This document shows positions 44,061 through 54,480 of a stretch of 64,000 nt of DNA, in pieces. The position numbers and the translations under genes are program-made. Each line of letters starts with the position of its first letter. The stretch's first letter is position 1. The notes beneath the pieces were generated by a model. It searched no databases. It worked only from the letters and a program-made list of their open reading frames with translations, and was not told where the DNA came from. The stretch lies in the NCBI GenBank assembly GCA_022559845.1, contig CM040124.1, positions 66,921,491 to 66,985,490 on the forward strand. Direction: 5' to 3'. This DNA is from Amorphophallus konjac (lineage: Eukaryota; Streptophyta; Magnoliopsida; Alismatales; Araceae).

Positions 44061-46064
44061 TGGAGAGTCCCCTTCTTCCTTGTGATTGGTTCGCTTAGAG
44101 GCACCATCTGACTGGTCCATGTTTAGAGTAAGATCTTTTTCCATATCTATATTCTGATTAGTCCTTGATAAAAGGGGATCTTTGTGTAGAACCTTTTTCT
44201 AGATCTACTTTTCTGTCAAGTACTTTTCATGGGCTATAATCTAACAGGTTCAAGATTATAAAATGGAGACATGGAAAGAACCCCTTTTCAGGTCTACTAT
44301 CTAATAGGTCCAAGACAAAAAAGAAGGTTTCTTGTCCTTGGACCTTTTTAGACCTTGAGACACATGTTCTGGAGATGAGTACCATTGACTTGGAGTAAGT
44401 TATCACGTGACCAGGTGACTTTGTTGGAAATCTGCACAAGCTGCCGTTATGAGTCGACATGGTAAAGACACTAAGTTGACTTGTTCTTTGTACTTGGCAA
44501 GATTCAAGCTTCTGGAATGCTTTGAGTCGACTTAGTGAAGAGCTTGAGTCGAATTGTTCTTGGAACAGGGTGATATCCAGGTTTTTGGATAGTCATGAGT
44601 CGACTTGGTGTGAGCCTTGAGTCGACTTGCCTGAGTGCTTAGTCAGAAGAGTTCTTCACTAAGTCAACTTGCTCACCTCCTGAGTCGACTTAAGTTCTTT
44701 GACCTGAAGCGCTGAGTCGACTTGCTTTCTACCTGAGTCGACTTGCTTGGTGCTTCGTTAGATGAATTGTTTTTGAGTCGACTTGCTTGGTGCTTCGTTA
44801 GATGAATTGTTTTTGAGTCGACTTGCTTGCAACTTTGAGTCGACTTGTTGAACAAGAATTGGCTAGTTGGCACTTCTTGCGTTGACTCCATAGTTTCAAT
44901 AAGTTGACCCAATTTGCTTGTTGCCTTGCTGTTGTTGGCTTCATGCTTGCACTGCTGGCAGTTGGCTTCATGCTACTTGTGCTGCTACTTATGCTGTTGT
45001 TGCTGCTATTGTTGTTGTTGCACAGCTATGGCTGCTGATGCTGCTATTGCTACTGCTTATGCTTGTTGTTTGTTGCTGATGTTGGCTTGAGCTTGCATGA
45101 TTCAAGAAAAGGAGTATCTTCTTACTTGCTTGAATGGAGCTTAAAATGATCAACTAACTTGCTTGAATGGAGCTTCAGATGGGTCTTCATATGTGTTACC
45201 TGGGCACACAAGTCTGTCGACTGAATCTGTCGACTGGAACAAAAAGTCAGTCTACTTGGGTAATGTCTGTCGACTGATTTTCCATATCAGTCGACTTAGT
45301 TTTGGCTGGGTCAACTGATTTTTGCATTCTTCTATCAATTCTTCCTCTACGCAGCCCATCTTCATTGCATCAGCTCAATATGCTAATCAACCTCTTTGCC
45401 CATGTTCATTGTATTTTGGCAGTGAAAAAGTGCACCTACATGTGTTAACTTGAATTGGTTTCATCTGCTGACTTCTGCCAGAATGTCTATCGACTTAGTT
45501 GCATATCGGTCGACTGACTTCAATATCTGTCGACTGATTTTTGGTCAGGTCGACTGATTTTGCCTTTGTCAGTTGACAAACTGATCAGACCTTGCCTCTT
45601 CATTTCTGCAAGTCCAGAGCCCTTGCACTTAGCAGCAATTTGTCGAACACCTGCTATGCAGCAATAGGTCATCTGATTTTCAACTTGGTTGACTGAATTG
45701 GCCTTTCTCTGTTGACTTGGTACGTCGACCTTGCTTGGCTTGGTAGTCTTAGTTGTGTCTACGCCAAGTCTTCACTGGGTCGTCTCTGTTGACATATCTA
45801 TTGACTCATAGAACATCAGTCGACTCACTTCCGTATCTGTCGACTGATTTTGTGATCGGTCGACTGACTTTTCCTTTTTCGGTCGACTGACTACCCATGC
45901 CTACCTTCTTGCGTCAGTTGGTTTCACTTCTCTTCTGTTGACTATTTGGCATATCTAATAAAGTTGATATTCTTTGACCTGAACTCAATACATGTTCGCA
46001 TCATCAAATCCATATTAGACTCATCAATGACTCATAGTCAGACATCATCAAAATCAGGGACACA
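44061..46064 (-). repeat. Copia D LTR, promoter-proximal part
   Basis: This continues the LTR broken at 4541. On the plus strand it ends GACATCATCAAAATCAGG then GACACAA, the signature of SIRE-like LTR starts seen also at 3995 (Copia A), 61005 (Copia F) and, in reverse, 17635 (Copia C). The expected terminal CA is TA. No polypurine tract follows, so it was a 5' or solo LTR. It is filled with GTCGAC words (about 44450-45900) and a GCT/GTT-rich stretch near 44930-45070. Confidence 0.7.
44450..45900. repeat. AGTCGACT word array in Copia D LTR
   Basis: GAGTCGACTTG recurs about ten times between 44450 and 44845. TGTCGACTGATTTT-like words recur about ten times between 45200 and 45890. The core AGTCGACT is itself a palindrome. 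A unit of about 40 bases is perfectly duplicated near 44735-44815. Confidence 0.8.
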
Positions 46065-46237
46065 ATAAGGCAGGCCTGCTTCTATGCTTGCTACAAAACT
46101 TCACTAGTGTCCTATTGCTCTAGTACTCTTGACATTTGGTCATCAAACTGACTCACCAGAGTTTCCAAATTATTATGCATGGCTTAGCTTTTATCGTACT
46201 GTTCTCAACCTTTCGGTTTTAACTTAGATTATTCTTA
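46065..46237. other. Unassigned spacer
   Basis: I see nothing specific here: no open frame, tandem repeat or transposon end. It may be host sequence flanking both the Copia D LTR and the MITE. Confidence 0.4.
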
Positions 46238-46639
46238 GGGCGCATTTGGTTTAGATGTATTAGGTGAGATTATTTGAAAAATCCAAATACAATACATGTG
46301 TCAGGATGTCAGAGATTTTTGAGAATAAAAATCCCATGTCTCTCCCTCTCTCCCGCCCTCATTTTTGGCACAGTGAAAGCAATAAATGCTTGTGTCATGT
46401 TGGCACCTAAACTTCGGCATCGACATCAGCAATCGTTGAGCCGAACAAGGGCAATTAAGAGAAAATAGTCTAAAATAATGACATAAATATTTTTGCAAAG
46501 CCCCGCATCGGGTAAAGAAGAAAATAAAGAAGATGAAGAAGGAAAAGAAGAAAAGGAAGAGAAAATGAGAGGTGCCATGTCTGCACCTTCACCCGGCGTG
46601 TCATATCGGCATCCCTGTCGAAGCTCTAACCGGCCGCCC

Positions 46640-47300
46640 TAGCATAGGAATAGAAGAAGAAAAGAACAAGAAACGAAGAACAAAAATGAAAGAAGAAGAA
46701 GGAGAGAGGTGGGGGCCCCATCCGGTACCCCCGTTCGAGTCTTTATTGATGTCTAGAAATTTGAGCACCACAGTATACCACAATATGACAGAAATTATGG
46801 GAAGCCAAGGTGTTTCTAAGGTACACTACTATGGGTTCGACTGTAAGAACCCGACAGCGAAGAAATGGAAGAAGAGGCCGAAATGGCCAAATTTCAACAT
46901 AGTGATGGCGGTGCCGTATCTGATGTGTGACATCGTGTCATCATAAATTTGTATCCCGACAGACAAATTGGATTTAGAATCAAAGGGGGGTTGAGGCACC
47001 CTTGAAGAGGTTCCACCACGAGCTAGATTGTGGAAGCCTGGACTTCGGAAAGAGAAAGAGAAAAAGGAAAGAAGAAAAAAAATAACGGGGGAGGACATGA
47101 GAAGAATAAAAGAAGAAGAAAGGATAAAAGAAGAAAGAAGAAAAAGAGTGAAAAAGGATGGGGGTTGTATCGATAGGAGACAAAAAGAGAAGAAGAAAAA
47201 AGGGAAAAAGGAAGCAAGGGGTGTATCGGCAGGGGAAAAAGAACACAGAAAAAAATGAAAAGAAGAAGAAAAAAGTGAAGAAAAAAGGGGAAAGTGCCTC
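46640..47300 (+). repeat. Purine-rich low-complexity tracts
   Basis: Long GAAGAA and AAAGAAG runs occupy most of 46640-46710 and 47040-47290. Open frames on either strand are Lys/Glu-rich or Phe/Ser-rich translations of the tract and not genes. Confidence 0.8.
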
Positions 47301-47392
47301 ATACAGCAGCGGCTTTGAGCCTGAACCAGCACCCCTTTAGCCCTCGTCCGGCGCACCCACACATGCCCTCATTCGGCGCCCTCCTGCACCCC

Positions 47393-47400
47393 TATATAAA
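47393..47400 (+). promoter_or_regulatory. TATA box in element E
   Basis: TATATAAA follows a C-rich GCACCCC context and precedes a purine-rich stretch, the same plan as the LTR promoters in this window. It points along the plus strand, opposite to the orientation inferred from the 51641 end, so element E may be composite. Confidence 0.4.
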
Positions 47401-48483
47401 GGGCAGGGGAGGAAGAAAAAGAAGAGACGACAGAAAGAGAGGCAAATCAAGGAAGAAAGAGGGAAGACGGCAGAAAAGTGAAGATATGAGGAGAAGAAGG
47501 GCATCCGGGGAGGAGAAGAGAGAAAAGGAGAGAGAGAGGAAGAAGCTGATTCGTAGGTGGGTCAGTGTATTTTTTCTTTTCTTTTCTTCTTTTTATGCCC
47601 GACTGAGGGTTACATCTACTGTATTTTTCCCCTTCTTCTATCAATGAAGGAGTTGATGATCTAATCTTCGTGCTGGGCTTTTATCATGTTTCGAGTTGTC
47701 TCTTGCCTTCTTTTCTTTGTTTTGGGCAATGGATGCCTTTCCCTTTCCCACCGGTTATTTGTAGCTCACTTGTGCGATCACGATGGCACCCTCCTTGGCC
47801 CCCGCTCCTAGAGTTTGCTCAGAATGATGAGCAGGATCTTGGGATGCTGGATGTCTGAAGCTCTCTTCTGTTCCCCCTTGACATGAAGTGAATGTCGTGT
47901 TTTCTCACCATAGTCTTCCCCCCGTCGCAAACCCTATCCCTAGGGGGGTGTTGGGCCCTAACTCCTTCTCTGCACTTCATCAGAGGGAGGGGTAAAGTGG
48001 CCATTAGTCTAGTTCAGCGACCCACGCAGCCGTCCCCTTTGTTGCTTTCTTCCTCGCGGAGCAATCGTGAAAGAATCCTGTGTTTTCCATTCTTGTTCTG
48101 TGAACAGGTGCAATTTCATCATCTAAACCCATAGGCTATTGACCCCCTTTCCTCTTCCTCCATAGCCCATCAGAGAGAGGGAAAATTTTCCATGGATCTG
48201 GCCCTACATGCCCGTGTGATTGTCTCTTCCATTAGCCCTTCACACGGCATTTCCCATTGATTTCCCCGACACTCTATTTTGGGATAATGTGAACAGGTAT
48301 GCTCTTTCTAGGTGATCCAGCACCGTGACGGTGTGTTGTTTGGCGCCCCATTAACCCCCTCATGTCCCCCTCTATAATCTTTCTCATAAATCTGGGCCTT
48401 GCAGGCCATACACTCAGCTTCCTTGTTAGCCCCTCAAATTGGGACTTACAAGAGGATTTACGATTCTCTGTTTCATGCACAAG

Positions 48484-48588
48484 TGATCCGGCGTGGCCTC
48501 ATTGAGTGATCCGGCATGGCCTCATTTGTTGATCCGGCGTGGCCTCACTTGGTGATCCAGCGTGGCTTCATAAAATGATCTGGCATGC
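48484..48588. repeat. 23-bp minisatellite in element E
   Basis: TGATCCGGCGTGGCCTCA plus five variable bases repeats at an exact 23-bp period four and a half times, with single-base changes. The GATCCGGC core also occurs in the palindromic units at 49360-49910. Confidence 0.9.
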
Positions 48589-48734
48589 TATTTAAATATT
48601 TGTTTATTATTGCCACTATTCTCTAAACTTGCTTTTTCTTTCCGTTGGACTGCTATTTGGCCTCGTACCACTGTCCCATCTATCCCAAGGCTAAAGCCAT
48701 TGGTCTCCAACACCCTACCATGAGGGGGGGTCAT

Positions 48735-49060
48735 TCTGACCGCTGGATGACCAGATGTTGGCGAAAAAGCGGGTATTTATGAATAGTAATCTTTAACTAT
48801 TCAGTTTAGGTCCAATAAAAGTTATTTCCGATTTTCTTAACCTGGCGCCCCTTTAGCCCCGTCAGAGCATCCAGGCAATTCTGATCCCCTAGTAGGCTGG
48901 CCCTCGGGGACACGGTGCCGGGAATTACTCCGGATGTCGCCTCTCACGCACATTCGGCGTTTTAAGGGACCATCTCGGACTCCCCGTGGATGAGTACTAG
49001 CTTCACTCCTCCTCAAACACCCGGGTCCAGGGGAGCTGCTGCCGAAATTTCACCAAGACC
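48735..49060. repeat. Diverged internal duplication, left copy (partner 50150-50980)
   Basis: A CAGATGTT...AGTAATCTTTAACTATT block and a block around TAGGCTGGCCCTCGGGG, then GGGACCATCTC, then TGCCGAAATT, recur in diverged form near 50165-50250 and 50810-50975. The two copies are well diverged, so this is an old duplication or two related elements. Confidence 0.6.
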
Positions 49061-49359
49061 TTAGGTCAATAAATAAAAGGAATAAACAAAAGAAAATAAT
49101 AATAGTAATAATACATTAAAAATGATGAAATGACAAATAATAATAATAATTCATAAAAAGGGAAACGCACAAAAAATAAAATAACAAAAAAGGGAATAAA
49201 TAAATGAATAAAATAAAAGTAAACAAACGCGTGTGTGTCTAAGAGATCAAAATAAAAATATTTGTGATCAAAATTAAGGTAAAACAAAAAAAGAAAAGAG
49301 AGGTGAGAGAGAAAAAAGGAGATGAACTTATTAAAATAATAATAAAAATAAAAAATGTC

Positions 49360-49537
49360 ACGCTGATCCGGCATCGGGTGCGCCGAATCATGGCACCTCA
49401 TGGGGTGCCATGATCCGGCACCCCCCCTCCTTTTCTCTAAAAAAAAAAGAATGAGGTCGGTCAATAGGGGGTCAAGGCCCTGTCAACTGGGTGGACAGGG
49501 CCCAGTGCCTTCTGTCGGCTGAGTTCCCCTAATGTAT

Positions 49538-49579
<42 letters not shown>

Positions 49580-49910
49580 GAGAAGATCCGATGTGGGTGT
49601 GTGCCGGATCATGGCACCCCATGGGGTGCATGATCCGGCACCCCACCTCCTTTTCTGTAAAAAAAAGAATGAGGTCGGTCGATAGGGGGCCGAGGCTCTG
49701 TCAACTGGGTCGACAAGGCTCGGTGCCTTTTGTCGACTGAGTTCCCCTAATGTATAAAAAAAGAGGGAGAAGATCTGGCGTGGGTGTGCGTCAGATCATG
49801 GCACCCCATGGGGTGCATGATCCAGCACCCCCCTTCTCAATTAAAAAAAAAGCACGATCTGGCCCCTAATCCGACATGGGGTGCCATGATACAGCACCCC
49901 GTTCTCCCTT
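49360..49910. repeat. Tandem units with long palindromes
   Basis: Three units and a partial fourth, about 190-220 bp apart, each hold a GATCCGGC string, a palindrome, an A-run and a GTCAACTGGGT...GTTCCCCTAATGTAT tail. The first palindrome (49387-49414) has 11-bp perfect arms, ATCATGGCACC and GGTGCCATGAT. Units two (49608-49634) and three (49795-49821) carry CATGGCACCCCATGGGGTG. Confidence 0.85.
49535..49578. repeat. TAA microsatellite
   Basis: An uninterrupted run of about 13 AAT units lies between palindromic units one and two. A shorter one lies at 51220-51245. Confidence 0.9.
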
Positions 49911-51979
49911 GTTAAAAAAAAAAGCAAAACAAAACACATACAAAAGAAAAGAAAACACACAACACAAGTGAATCGGCGGAGGCACTGTTCACCCTATGCA
50001 TTTAAACCATTTTTTTTAATTTTGAGCACTATTCACCTTTTACACTATTTACTTCACCGGGTGTCCATTTGATCTTTCATCGTCGTCCCATTCATCCCAT
50101 GGGGTAGAGACAACGATCTCTTACGCCCTGTCTAAAAAAGAGATCCTCCGCACTACCGGACAGCCAGATATTAGAGAAAAATGGAGGGTTAATATATAGT
50201 AATTTTAACTATTTATTTTAGGCCCATTAAGAGTTAAATTCTGTTAATTTCGTCGTCGTTGCGATTCTACACCCCGGAACGAGTTCTTTTCACCACTCAC
50301 GCGACCCTCGACCACCGGGCTTCACTCTGTGTTGTATGTCCCGGCCAAAACTCTCGGGTCAACCCTCTTGCGACTGTTTAGCCCGATCGAGTCCATCGAA
50401 TCATGAATAAAGTAAATATAAACAAGGCCTATTGTATGCACGGTTTGGGCCCACGGGTTTGCCATGTCATGGCCACGACATGATCTCACTTCGGGGTCGA
50501 TAACCCTTCGGGTCGGACCCACTCCTGCTAGGCTTCATCCCCTTTCTTAATATTAAATTACGCGAGATCATAGGCGAACATATGTCCAAAGGATTACCCA
50601 TGGCGTTGTTGTGTTGTCAACATAAATCAATCCGAGACTCGTGTCCAAACGAGTTTTCTGTAATGCTTTTAAACCCAAACTCTGTGACCCGAGACTACGC
50701 CGATCCGCCTTTGGACTCACATGCGTGTGCCACGGTGTCAACGGTGAGTCGAAAGATTCACGCAGACCTAATCGAAATGTCCCTCGGATAATCTGAACCT
50801 CCTGGTAGGCTAGTCCTCGGGGGTGATGTATTCAATATGAGCCTGGGTGGTGCTTGTTCATGCACACTTGGACAATTAAGGGACCGTCTCATACTTCTGT
50901 AGACAAGCGCCCACTACATCTCCCCCGACATACTTCGGGACAGAGGGGAATGTTGCCGAAATTCTGATTCCTCGTTGCTCGAGTGGCCACGCGAATAAAG
51001 GGAATATAAATGATGCCTATTACAGGTCAAACTTGGACCCCCAGGATCGCCCCGCAATGGCCAAAATCTGACCTTACCCTGGGGCCGACAACCTTCTGGA
51101 GCTCCACCCCGTTTTCTCCATCACTGAACATTAATGTATGTCGTCTCTCCGGGAAACATTTATTCGAAGAATAATTCACGAATTCGTCGTGCTTTTGACC
51201 CAAAATGATATCTGAATAAAATAATAATAACAATAATAATAATAAAATAAATAATGAATGAGTGAATCGATCTGAGCATCCCTGTCATTGGCATGGGATG
51301 TCCCGACGTGCTTAATTTTTGGTTATTTCTTTTCTTTTAATAATTCAAATTTCAGGCTATAGGGCCCATCTTCCTAATGACTAATCAAGGGTTTTCTCCC
51401 CTTCGGGGAGATGTAATTAACGTCATGACCTTTATGGCACGGCAGGTTTCTGTCCCGACTCGTTACCCACTATTGTTTGATCAATCAGACGACGTGCACT
51501 AGTGGCTCCAGGCCACCTCGGTCTTTGGAGTCCGGATAAACAGTCACCTTGTGACTGACACGTCTGCACACTAATAAACTGAAAGAAAATAAGTGAATAA
51601 AATAAATAAATAAATTAAATTATAAAATATGTGTTCCCACATGTCATTAATAAAAGTGTTGGTGGGGTTAAAATTGTTGGAGGGATTTTATACGATGCTT
51701 AAATGATAGGTTTGGATTTTAAATGGACTAGTTAAATGGTTGATGAATTTAAAATAAGTATTTAATAGTTAAATGATTTCGAAATCCACCCACAAACTCC
51801 TGCCCATAGGATTTTTGGGATTTTGAGATGCCCTCCTTGATGTGTCTATCTCTCTCCTATTAAGAAAATATGTGAAGCACAGAAGCTGAAACACCTATGT
51901 AACATTTGGTTGTGATTGAAATTTTGTAGGAAACTCCAATGATTAAAATCCCTGTTCATCCCAACCAAATGGCCACTTA

Positions 51980-52190
51980 GGACTATAAAAGAATCCGATA
52001 ATTAGCATGACATTCAATGTCTAAAGCTTAGTCCTATTCACTAAGTATACATCAAAGAATAGTTTAGATCAAAATCGTCCATGTCTATGTATTCTTGTGG
52101 TTGATCAAATGGTACTATGTATATAATGTTTTTTCCTAAGATAATTGTTTTTATGAATCGTTGATGTTGTTGTTATAGTTATTATTATTT
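51980..52190. other. AT-rich spacer without visible gene
   Basis: I see no domain, repeat or transposon end here. It is probably host DNA next to the MITE. Confidence 0.4.
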
Positions 52191-53079
52191 GTTTGTTTGG
52201 AGCTCTGGTAGGGCAACGTAGCTTCATTGCACGCTAGGCAAGCTTGCAAATGGGAAGAGTGTTTCCTTTTTTTACTCAATTTTCCTTCCTCCAACATTGG
52301 AGCTCGAGTTGAACTTGGGCGACCCTATTGGAATATATATATATCTTCACGGATGCGCAATCGAGGGATTTCTCTATCAAACTGATCAACAAATAGTAAA
52401 CGAAATTTAAGTTTAGACGGATCAAACTCGGATCGAAGCTCAATGTCACTTTCTTTAGAGTCGTTTCGCCCCTACACGGTTCAATAGGTTCCACGGTGAA
52501 ACTTCTCCCAAGATACGATGATCCAAATGATGGCGGCGTAAAGTTGCACTCAAAGTTGCGACGCTGGGGAGAACACCACAACTGACCACTTCGAACTCTT
52601 GCAGAGAAAGATGACAGAGAGGAAGAAACGAGAGGATGCACAGTTCGCGTTAGTTCAACCCTGGGAAGAACTTATCCCCTAAATAGACTCCCAAAGGGAG
52701 TCTAAAACTGGTTAAGCATGTGAACAAACACTTTCATTTCCAAAGGGATGCAGGATAGAATCCGAGGAGAAGTGAATAAAAATCAAGAGACACTTGGGCA
52801 AACGGTCAAAAAAAAAAAAATTAAACGTCGAATATCACACGCACGCACGTGTGACACAACACGATATCGGCAAGGCAATACACGCACGCGTTAAATAAGA
52901 AGTGGACCAAAGAGCCCAATAAGCTCAAATAACCCAACTACTATAGTGTCCCCAAAGGAGTGCACAAGATAGTCAAGAGTCCCAATTAAAAGTAGATGAA
53001 AACTTTTTTCATCCTCTAATGTGGAACAAAACCACACAAGGACTCAAACATTAAAAATTTTAAATCATTAAATCCAACA
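52191..53079 (-). repeat. Probable LTR of Copia G
   Basis: The plus strand ends AAATCCAACA at 53079, giving a minus LTR start of TGTTGGATTTAATG, preceded by a TTGGTGGGATAA purine tract. The low-coordinate end is not clear. A 121-residue minus frame (52276-52641) has no recognised domain and is taken as LTR sequence. Confidence 0.45.
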
Positions 53080-53091
53080 TTATCCCACCAA
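53080..53091 (-). other. Candidate Copia G polypurine tract
   Basis: The minus strand reads TTGGTGGGATAA directly before TGTTGG. It is weaker than the tracts of the other elements. Confidence 0.45.
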
Positions 53092-53119
53092 GAAAAAAAA
53101 TTTAAAGTTTGAGACATAG

Positions 53120-53652
53120 ATTTACAAGTGCTCGAGGAAGATACTATGCATAAGTGAAGGTGTCTTCCAACTTGAACCTTCACACTGAGATATTGCATAT
53201 CCCTTAAGTAATTTTAGGAGTCTAGGTCCTAAAATCACCTCTACGTCTCCCAGATCCTTCATGTCAAATTTACTATTTAGGGATTGTTTGGTTTCATTAA
53301 TCAACATGATGCTACTGTCAAGAATCAAAATGTCATCAACATATAAGCATAAAATAACACATGCATCATTGAACAATTTAACATACGGACATTTATCAGA
53401 TTCACACGTGGTAAAACCATTGGAAATAACAACATCGTTAAATTTCTGATGTCATTACTTAGGGGCTTGTTTTAATCCATACAAGGACTTAGCTAACTTG
53501 CACACTTTGTATTCTTGGCCAGATATCACAAATCCCTGAGGTTGATTCATATAGATTTCTTCTTCAAGTCCTCCATTTAAGAAGGCAGTCTTGACATCCA
53601 TTTGATGGACTTTTAAATCATATATCGACGCCATGGTAATAAGCACATGGAT
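53120..53652 (-). pseudogene. pol: Copia G reverse transcriptase fragment
   Basis: On the minus strand this reads copia reverse transcriptase motifs [24 protein letters not shown] and the catalytic LYVDDIL, then DMKDLGDVEVILG, all in one frame. Two consecutive stops (TAA TGA, 53449-53454) follow YGLKQAPK, at positions where copia proteins usually have Gln-Trp; both fit C-to-T or G-to-A change. After the reverse transcriptase the sequence passes into the LTR with no RNase H, so about 1 kb is deleted. The upstream end is cut at 53653 by a gypsy-like LTR. It is unlike the Copia A and F sequences and belongs to another copia lineage. Confidence 0.85.
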
Positions 53653-54480
53653 TGTTATAATGACCTAAGATCCAGATACCGATTCAGACCCGACACCATT
53701 TGGATCCTACGCCACCACTCACGAGCTGGAAATCTCGGAAGGGTAATTTAGAGTGTTGTGGTTATGCATTGAATTTCAAAATAATTAAAGGAAAATAATT
53801 TACAGAACTAATCAACTATTCTGGCAGAAATAAAATTATATTTTATAACAACATAACATAACTACAGAGTCCAGTCCACAAGTACAGTCAACTAAAAAGG
53901 AAACGTACACTGCTACGGGGCATACCCCAGCACTAGCAAGCTGACTACTACAGGTCCTCAGACCGAGATGCACCACCTCGAGGAGAAGCATTGCACCTAA
54001 AAACGTAGGGGGTGAGCCTCATCTCATTGGTTCAGCAGGGGTCCCGGGATGTTGCAGGCGCGTTGTGCATTTTCTGAGAATCGTGGGAATGATTTTTCCT
54101 TATTTCTGTATTTCTCGGATTTCTAAAATCCTGAATCATTTCCTATTTAAACCACCCTCACCCCCTCTCTCTCCCCATCTCTCATTTCTCTCCCTCCCCT
54201 CTCTCACGTTCTCTCTTTCTCTCCCTCTCTTCTCCGACAGCTGACGGGGGAAGGCGGGGGTGTGGTGGCGAGGCTCGTGGGGCGAGGGGCGGCAAGGATG
54301 GAGCGTGGAACGGGGCGGTGGCGCGGTGTGGCTTGTTCATGAGTTCGGGATGCCGGCGAGGTTTCAAGATGCGATTTCGTGAGGAAACATCGTCCTCGGC
54401 CGGGAAGTCTTCAGTGGAGCTAGGGGATGGATCCCTGGCCCCTATACTTTATTTTCTCACATTTTATAGGTCGAGGCGAG
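53653..54480 (-). repeat. Gypsy-like LTR end, minus orientation
   Basis: It begins TGTTATAATGACC on the plus strand. The first about 400 bases are similar to the reverse complement of 57650-58098, sharing for example AACTACAGAGTC, GGAAACGTAC and GTAGGGGGTGAG. The LTR lacks a primer-binding site on its low side, so it is a 3' or solo LTR. A CT-rich run and a GC-rich leader-like part follow. The Copia H LTR begins near 54480. Confidence 0.55.

Larger units (their letters stand above)
46304..51641 (-). mobile_element. Element E: repeat-rich LTR-like insertion
   Basis: The right boundary is CCCACA at 51641; in minus orientation this begins TGTGGGAACAC, and a related sequence begins TGTGGGGATGG at 63181. 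TGTCA follows at 51642-51646 and also occurs at 46299-46303, a possible target duplication, but the left junction is not certain because no TG follows it. Inside are purine-rich tracts, a 23-bp minisatellite, palindromic tandem units and an internal duplication, but no coding domain. It may be a large solo LTR, a LARD-type element or more than one repeat. Confidence 0.45.
46238..51976. mobile_element. Harbinger/Tourist-like MITE carrying insertion E
   Basis: The left end GGGCGCATTTGGTTTAGATG (46238-46257) and the reverse complement of the right end (51957-51976, GTGGCCATTTGGTTGGGATG) match at most positions as terminal inverted repeats. TTA flanks both ends (46235-46237, 51977-51979), the target duplication of PIF/Harbinger elements. 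The MITE itself is only about 400 bp (46238 to about 46303 plus 51642-51976). The rest is a later insertion. No transposase is present. Confidence 0.65.

Noticed and set aside
46829..47362. 177-residue minus-strand open frame rich in Phe, Ser and Leu
   Set aside because: It is the complement of GAA-rich tracts. The apparent hydrophobic segments come from low complexity.
52276..52641. 121-residue minus-strand open frame as a host gene
   Set aside because: No recognised domain, lies beside a copia purine tract and LTR start, and ends in TA-repeat sequence. LTR sequence is more likely.
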